Part shown: piece after piece, positions 59,758-64,000 of the stretch
Layout of the letters: every line of letters starts with the position of its first letter
Position numbering within the stretch: the first letter of the stretch is position 1
DNA from: CAZXGD01 sp046350455
GTDB taxonomy: Bacteria; Planctomycetota; Phycisphaerae; Phycisphaerales; SM1A02
Assembly (NCBI GenBank): GCA_046350455.1
Contig: JAXMAM010000013.1
Span: forward strand, 8,581-72,580
Reading direction: 5' to 3'
Length of the DNA stretch: 64,000 bases
Translations under genes and position numbers: made by a program
Notes under the pieces: generated by a model
What the model saw: the letters and a program-made list of their open reading frames with translations, nothing else
What the model was told of the DNA's origin: nothing
Databases searched by the model: none

Positions 59758-59767
59758 AGTCTACGAT
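59758..59767. promoter_or_regulatory. Overlapping divergent -10 hexamers (TAGACT minus, TACGAT plus)
   Basis: On the minus strand TAGACT (59758-59763) precedes the ATG at 59750 by seven bases. On the plus strand TACGAT (59762-59767) precedes the ATG at 59774 by six. The two share two bases, so polymerases for the two genes must compete. Confidence 0.5.
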
Positions 59768-59773
59768 GCCAGC

Positions 59774-60409
59774 ATGACCATCCAGCTTGGCGACATCGCT
59801 CCCGACTTCACGCAAGATTCCACCGAGGGTCCCATCCACTTCCACCAGTGGATCGAGGGCTCGTGGTGCATCCTGTTCAGCCACCCCAAGAACTTCACCC
59901 CGGTCTGCACCACCGAACTGGGCGCCGCCAGCAAGCTGAAGCCAGAGTTCGACAAGCGCGGCGTGAAGGTGCTGGGCCTGAGCGTGGACCCGCTGAAGGA
60001 CCACCACACATGGGCCAAGGACATCGAGGAGACCCAGGGTGCCGCGCTGAACTTCCCGCTCCTGGCCGACGCTGACCGCAAGGTCTCCGACCTGTACGGG
60101 ATGATCCACCCCAACGCCAACGACACGCTCACGGTGCGGTCGGTGTTCATCATTGGCCCGGACAAGAAGGTGAAGCTCACGCTGACCTACCCCGCCAGCA
60201 CAGGCCGCAACTTCCACGAGATCCTGCGTGTGGTGGACTCGCTGCAGCTGACCAGCCAGCACAAGGTGGCCACGCCGGTGAACTGGAAGGACGGCGACGA
60301 CTGCATCGTGCTGCCCAGCATTCCAGACGCAGAGGCAGAGAAGCTCTTCCCCAAGGGCTTCAAGAAGGTGAAGCCCTACCTGCGCGTCACGCCGCAGCCA
60401 AACCGCTAG
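59774..60409 (+). CDS. 1-Cys peroxiredoxin (Prx6-type)
   Basis: The protein has 211 residues, the size of the Prx6 subfamily. IQLGDIAPDFTQDSTEGPIHFH leads to the peroxidatic site HPKNFTPVCTTELG (Cys near 46), and the longer C-terminal arm contains TGRNFHEILRVVDSLQL and VNWKDGDDCIVLPSI. It reduces hydrogen peroxide and alkyl hydroperoxides in the cytoplasm. No reductase gene is adjacent. TACGAT six bases before the ATG indicates a leaderless mRNA; the convergent downstream gene is DUF2950. Confidence 0.95.
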   Translation: MTIQLGDIAPDFTQDSTEGPIHFHQWIEGSWCILFSHPKNFTPVCTTELGAASKLKPEFDKRGVKVLGLSVDPLKDHHTWAKDIEETQGAALNFPLLADADRKVSDLYGMIHPNANDTLTVRSVFIIGPDKKVKLTLTYPASTGRNFHEILRVVDSLQLTSQHKVATPVNWKDGDDCIVLPSIPDAEAEKLFPKGFKKVKPYLRVTPQPNR

Positions 60410-60448
60410 GCGGCGCTGCGGGCCGCATTGCGGTCCAAGATCCGGCCG

Positions 60449-61345
60449 TCAGTTCACTGGCTGCCAGCCTGCACCAGGATCAAACGTGGTGATGGCTTCC
60501 GCAGCCTTGGCTGTGTCCGGCCCCAGGTCCTTCTGGTAGATGACGCCGTTGGCGCTGGCCATGAAGGACATGACGCCGGTGCGGTCATAGTCTGCTGGCC
60601 AGGCCAGCACCGCCCAGCCGTCCACCAGCTGACCGCCCTTCATGTAGTCCTTGGCTCCGCCGGGTGCAGCGGCGCCCTGCGAGCGCAGCAGCTTGTAGCT
60701 GTAGCCGTAGAACGGCATGCGTGCGCCGGACGCATCGGTGCGCGCTGCGGCGCTGGCCAGCGCAGGGCCAATGGGTGACGGATCCACGCCGCCGATGGCC
60801 TCCCAATACAGGCCATCCTTCTTGCCAGGCGTGCTCATCAGTCGGTCTGCGAAGTGCGGCACGGCTGCGTGGTCTGGATTGCGGGCCTTGTAGTCGGCCT
60901 GCGCGTCCATCAGCGTGTCCAGCGCCTCGATGGTCCGCAGCTCGTTGCGGCCGATGCGGCGGTCGGTCATCTCCTCGATGCCAGCGGCGGTGTCAAAGCG
61001 CCACACGCCGTCCTCCTTCACCAGCGGCACTGCAAAAGGCCACTGGCCCGGGCCCACTAGCACGGTGGCTGCATCGGGACCATCCATTTGCAGCGTGTGC
61101 TGCTCAGCCAGCGCAGCTGAGAAGCGCAGCAGGTCGTTGTAGTCCTGGTCTGGGTCGCCGCTTGCCAGCTGGCTGCTGTCCGGCCCAAAGATGCTCTGCA
61201 GCGCAGCGCGGTCCTGCGTGGCTGCCGCCTGATCCAGCGCAGTGACCGCTGCCTCTGGCGTCTGGAAGGTCTGCTGCGACTGGCAGCCCGCGAGGAGGGC
61301 CAGGCCGAGCGCAGCAACAAAGGTGGAGAGTGGCTTGATGTTCAT
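60449..61345 (-). CDS. DUF2950 lipoprotein
   Basis: The protein has 298 residues. The lipobox is in LALLAGCQSQ (Cys near 22). The mature part matches DUF2950: FQTPEAAVTALDQAAATQDRA, DYNDLLRFSAALAE, DGVWRFDTAAGIEEMTDRRIG and the late YGYSYKLLRSQGAAAPGG plus a final DYDRTGVMSFMASANGVIYQKDLG. Secreted DUF2950 proteins are usually encoded beside DUF3300 proteins, as here (45 bases downstream). The function is unknown. No good ribosome site is visible at 61345, so it may depend on the upstream gene. Confidence 0.88.
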   Translation of the reverse strand: MNIKPLSTFVAALGLALLAGCQSQQTFQTPEAAVTALDQAAATQDRAALQSIFGPDSSQLASGDPDQDYNDLLRFSAALAEQHTLQMDGPDAATVLVGPGQWPFAVPLVKEDGVWRFDTAAGIEEMTDRRIGRNELRTIEALDTLMDAQADYKARNPDHAAVPHFADRLMSTPGKKDGLYWEAIGGVDPSPIGPALASAAARTDASGARMPFYGYSYKLLRSQGAAAPGGAKDYMKGGQLVDGWAVLAWPADYDRTGVMSFMASANGVIYQKDLGPDTAKAAEAITTFDPGAGWQPVN

Positions 61346-61390
61346 GGGAGAGTTCTGTGAGGCTCGACGACAGAGGGAACGCACGCGTGT

Positions 61391-62749
61391 CTAGCGACGG
61401 CCACCGCCGCCGCGCCCCCCAGATGGCCTGCCACCACCGGATGGACGCGATGCCGACTGACGACTTGCCTTGCCCAGGCTGCTGTCAGCCCGCGTGTTCT
61501 GTCCACCGCTGTACGCGCTGGCGTTGCGAGGCTGCTGCGAGCCGAATCCAGAGGACCCGTTGCTGGGCCGCGGCGGCACCGCAGGCGCGCTGGGCCGCGC
61601 TGCAGGGGTGGATGGCTGTGCGCTGGGTCGCGCGCCAGCCCCTGCTGCAGGGCCGCTTGGCCGATTGGCTGGCTGCGTGCTGGGCCGCGCGCCCGAGGCG
61701 GCTGGGCCGCTGGGGCGGTTAGCCGGCTGCGTGCTGGGGCGAGCCCCGGGCTGCGCGCCAGGTCGGGCGCTGTTGGCGCTGCCAGCGCCCTTCCAGTTGC
61801 TGGTGCGGTCTGGCTGCTGCGTGGCCAGGGACTTGTTGCGGTTGGGTGCAAAGGCGTTGCCCTCCTGCCCCACGCGCGGCGAGCGCTCCATGCGGTCGGA
61901 CACGTTGCCGCGGTTGCCGCTGCCCACGTTGTTGCCGATGTTGTTGTTGTTTCCGCTGCCGATGTTCACGTCGCCATTGATGGTGGTGTTGTGCTTGTAG
62001 TTGATGTCGTTGTGGCCATGCCAGCCCCAGCCCACGCAGCCACTGTGCCAGTAGCAGTCCATGTCGCTCAGAATGGCTCCCACCGCCACGCCCACGCCAA
62101 ATCCAATGAGCCCTGCCGCCACCGTGTTGGAGGGCTGTGATACATAGACGACCGATGGGTTGTAGGTGGGCACATACACCACCGCCGGGTTGGCTGGCTG
62201 GATGTATATGACCTGCTCTTCCGTCTTCACCACCTGCTCTGGCGTGCTGCGGAGCGCGCCCGTGTCCCATGCCTTCTTCCGCAGGCTCTGCACCACATCC
62301 ATGACATCCTTGGCCTGGTTGAGATACGCCTGGCCCAGCGCCACAGTCCAGTCCGGGTAGTCCACCATCATCTTGAGCGCCTCTGGCACCGCGGCCACGG
62401 CGCGCACCGGCTGCTCCCACTGCTGCTGCTCCACCTGCGCCACCGTGCCGCCTGCGGCCATGAACTTGCCCGCAGCCTGCACCTCGCTGGGGTAGACCGC
62501 AGCGGCCAGCATGTTGGCCAGCAGGTTGTCCGGGAAGAGCGCGATGGGCCCAAGCAGATTCTCCAGCTCGCTGGGCGTCAGGCGGTTGGCATTGGGTGCT
62601 GGGGCGCCTGACGATGCTGGCGGCGGCGGCGCGCTGGACGACTGCACGCCCGGTCCCTGCTGCGCGCTGACGGATGCTGCGAACGCGCACACGCCCAGCG
62701 TGGCAGCGATGCGTGCGGCAAGCCCGATCGAACTGTTCACCCTTGACAT
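61391..62749 (-). CDS. DUF3300-domain exported protein with low-complexity tail
   Basis: The protein has 452 residues from 62749. A signal peptide (about 1-28) precedes the DUF3300 domain (about 50-185): LTPSELENLLGPIALFPDNLLANMLAAAVYPSEV and PEALKMMVDYPDWTVALGQAYL, then YVPTYNPSVVYV. A hydrophobic segment (near 200-215) and a His/Trp patch (CYWHSGCVGWGWHGHND) follow. The final 200 residues are Asn-, Pro-, Ser- and Gly-rich with two copies of ARPSTQPANRPSGPAA and end in Arg. TATCAT (62757-62762) lies seven bases before 62749; the ATG at 62758 is inside that hexamer, so 62749 is the likely start. Confidence 0.85.
   Translation of the reverse strand: MSRVNSSIGLAARIAATLGVCAFAASVSAQQGPGVQSSSAPPPPASSGAPAPNANRLTPSELENLLGPIALFPDNLLANMLAAAVYPSEVQAAGKFMAAGGTVAQVEQQQWEQPVRAVAAVPEALKMMVDYPDWTVALGQAYLNQAKDVMDVVQSLRKKAWDTGALRSTPEQVVKTEEQVIYIQPANPAVVYVPTYNPSVVYVSQPSNTVAAGLIGFGVGVAVGAILSDMDCYWHSGCVGWGWHGHNDINYKHNTTINGDVNIGSGNNNNIGNNVGSGNRGNVSDRMERSPRVGQEGNAFAPNRNKSLATQQPDRTSNWKGAGSANSARPGAQPGARPSTQPANRPSGPAASGARPSTQPANRPSGPAAGAGARPSAQPSTPAARPSAPAVPPRPSNGSSGFGSQQPRNASAYSGGQNTRADSSLGKASRQSASRPSGGGRPSGGRGGGGRR
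61650..61749. repeat. Tandem repeat in the DUF3300 tail
   Basis: Two units of about 45 bases, spaced 55 bases apart, encode ARPSTQPANRPSGPAA. They are inside the gene. Confidence 0.6.
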
Positions 62750-62756
62750 GCCGACC

Positions 62757-62762
62757 ATGATA
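62757..62762 (-). promoter_or_regulatory. -10-like TATCAT, decides the DUF3300 start
   Basis: On the minus strand TATCAT ends seven bases before the ATG at 62749 and overlaps the other candidate ATG at 62758. Confidence 0.45.
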
Positions 62763-62809
62763 CGCCCGGCGGCGGGCGCCGCTTCCGCGGCTGAAGGCAG
62801 TCCGTGGCG

Positions 62810-64000
62810 CTATGCGCCCAGCGCCTGCGCCACCATGGCCTGCGCCTCCTGCACGATGCGCTCCAGATGCGCTGCATCCTTGAAGCTCTCTGCGTAGATC
62901 TTGTAGATGTTCTCTGTGCCGCTGGGGCGGGCCGCAAACCAGCCGCTCTTTGCCACCACCTTCAGCCCGCCAATGGCTGCGCCATTTCCAGGTGCATGCG
63001 TCAGGCGCGCCTCAATGGGCTCGCCAGCCAGCGTGCTGGCGCGCACGGCATCGGCGGACAGCTTGCTCAGCCGCGCCTTCTGGTCTGGCGTGGCGGGAGC
63101 ATCAATGCGCGTATAGATCGGATTGCCAAAGCGCTTCACCAGGTCTGCGTAGTGCTGGCCTGGGTCGCGCCCTGTACGCGCGGTGATCTCTGCTGCCAGC
63201 AGGTCCATGATGGGACCGTCCTTGTCCGTGCTCCATACAGAGCCGTCCATGCGCAGGAAGCTGGCGCCAGCGCTCTCCTCGCCACCAAAGCAGCAGGTGC
63301 CATCGAACAGCCCAGGCGTGAACCACTTGAAGCCCACTGGCACTTCGTTCAGAGCGCGGCCGCGGCTGGCCACCACGCGGTCAATCATGCTGCTGCTCAC
63401 CAGCGTCTTGCCCACCACGCTGTGCGCAGACCAATGCGGGCGGTTGGACAGCAGGTAGTCAATGGCCACCGCCAGGTAGTGGTTGGGATTCATCAAGCCA
63501 GCGCTGGGCGTGACGATGCCGTGGCGGTCTGAGTCTGGATCGTTGGCGAACGCCACCTGAAAGCGGTCCTTCAGCGCCACCAGGCGCTCCATGGCCCACG
63601 GGCTGGAGCAGTCCATTCGGATCTTGCCATCGTGATCCACCGTCATGAAGCTGAACGTTGGATCCACCACCGGGTTCACCACCTGGATATCCAGGCCAAA
63701 CAGGCGGTTGATGGGCTCCCAGTAGTGCACGGCAGCGCCACCCAGCGGATCCACGCCCAGCGTGAGCCGCGCGTCGCGGATGGCGTGCATATCCACCACG
63801 TTGGGCAGGTCCTGCACGTACGGCAGGACAAAGTCCTCCTGATGCGTGCTGGATGCGCGCAACGCTGCATCTGGCGCCACGGCGCGCACCTGGCGGTTGC
63901 CATCCTTCAGGAGCTCGTTGGCGCGGGCCTGTATCCAGCGCGTGGCGTCCACGTCCGCTGGGCCGCCGTTCACGCCGTTGTACTTGAAGCCTCCATCCTC
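62810..64000 (-). CDS. pgm: Phosphoglucomutase, C-terminal part (5' partial)
   Basis: 397 residues are visible and the frame is open at the window edge (EDGGFKYNGVNGGPAD), so the N-terminus, including the phosphoserine, lies outside. It interconverts glucose 1-phosphate and glucose 6-phosphate. The visible part has the metal loop FANDPDSDRHGIV, the sugar-binding loop CCFGGEESAGASF and the phosphate-binding loop ARPSGTENIYKIYAES. The order matches the alpha-D-glucose-type enzymes of the phosphohexomutase superfamily. The start codon cannot be judged. Confidence 0.93.
   Translation of the reverse strand, partial: EDGGFKYNGVNGGPADVDATRWIQARANELLKDGNRQVRAVAPDAALRASSTHQEDFVLPYVQDLPNVVDMHAIRDARLTLGVDPLGGAAVHYWEPINRLFGLDIQVVNPVVDPTFSFMTVDHDGKIRMDCSSPWAMERLVALKDRFQVAFANDPDSDRHGIVTPSAGLMNPNHYLAVAIDYLLSNRPHWSAHSVVGKTLVSSSMIDRVVASRGRALNEVPVGFKWFTPGLFDGTCCFGGEESAGASFLRMDGSVWSTDKDGPIMDLLAAEITARTGRDPGQHYADLVKRFGNPIYTRIDAPATPDQKARLSKLSADAVRASTLAGEPIEARLTHAPGNGAAIGGLKVVAKSGWFAARPSGTENIYKIYAESFKDAAHLERIVQEAQAMVAQALGA

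Noticed and set aside
61650..61749. CRISPR-like repeat
   Set aside because: Only two units, no spacers, and the repeat is in-frame coding sequence for a Pro-rich tail.

Overview
The window is GC-rich, densely coding DNA that looks like a planctomycete, most likely class Phycisphaerae. The evidence is nine secreted proteins that end in the same paired EF-hand/dockerin-like motif (D-x-N-x-D-G-x-x-D-G-T-D-L-G-x-L-L-G-x-W), two secreted proteins ending in PEP-CTERM-like hydrophobic stretches with Arg tails, Ser/Thr kinases fused to TPR or CHASE2 modules, membrane proteins with C-terminal zinc ribbons, and a tricorn-type protease. I see no tRNA, rRNA, CRISPR array, transposase or prophage. No gene-free stretch exceeds about 260 bases.

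Layout. 1-6 kb: the end of a giant repeat-rich dockerin protein, a small membrane protein, an HTH regulator, a dockerin protein and a GntR/membrane-protein operon. 6-9 kb: two small exported proteins facing a pair of SPFH/band-7 proteins. 9-17.7 kb: a GNAT enzyme, two tail-to-tail dockerin proteins (one lipase-like), a DUF1254/DUF1214 lipoprotein, a phosphodiesterase-TPR protein and two small exported/membrane proteins. 17.7-26 kb: a kinase-TPR protein, a dockerin protein, an S9 peptidase, a DEAD-box helicase, a DUF4190-like protein and a lipoprotein. 26-29.6 kb: an aromatic amino-acid catabolic operon (phenylalanine hydroxylase, 4-hydroxyphenylpyruvate dioxygenase, homogentisate dioxygenase). 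29.9-35.1 kb: a secreted degradative block (sedolisin-dockerin, GH18-dockerin, a frameshifted dockerin protein). 35-46 kb: SET and STAS proteins, PEP-CTERM-like proteins, a WY-repeat surface protein, a sialate-esterase-like protein, a second frameshifted dockerin gene, and a Cys-motif protein beside a zinc-ribbon protein. 46-49.5 kb: a kinase-CHASE2 gene carrying several frameshifts, with a small partner. 49.5-53.6 kb: succinate dehydrogenase and a possible caspase-fold protein. 53.7-64 kb: tricorn-like protease, NagB/PIG-L fusion, DUF1801, 1-Cys peroxiredoxin, a DUF3300/DUF2950 pair and the C-terminal part of phosphoglucomutase.

Working together. The genome appears to export many degradative or binding proteins (sedolisin, GH18 with a cellulose-binding-like domain, lipase-like, esterase, S9 and tricorn peptidases), a good part of them tagged with a common C-terminal calcium-binding-type module. 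Phenylalanine and tyrosine degradation leads toward fumarate, and succinate dehydrogenase provides the respiratory link.

Genome-wide signals. About 17-20 genes have a TAnnnT -10-like hexamer only 6-9 bases before the start codon and no Shine-Dalgarno sequence, which suggests widespread leaderless transcription. A 34-base structured repeat sits at or over the stop codon of two unrelated genes. Convergent genes often interlock: two pairs share a CTAG stop, and two pairs overlap antisense by 86 and 131 bases. Four genes are disrupted by 1-base frameshifts or an in-frame stop. Assembly error and real decay cannot be separated from this sequence alone.
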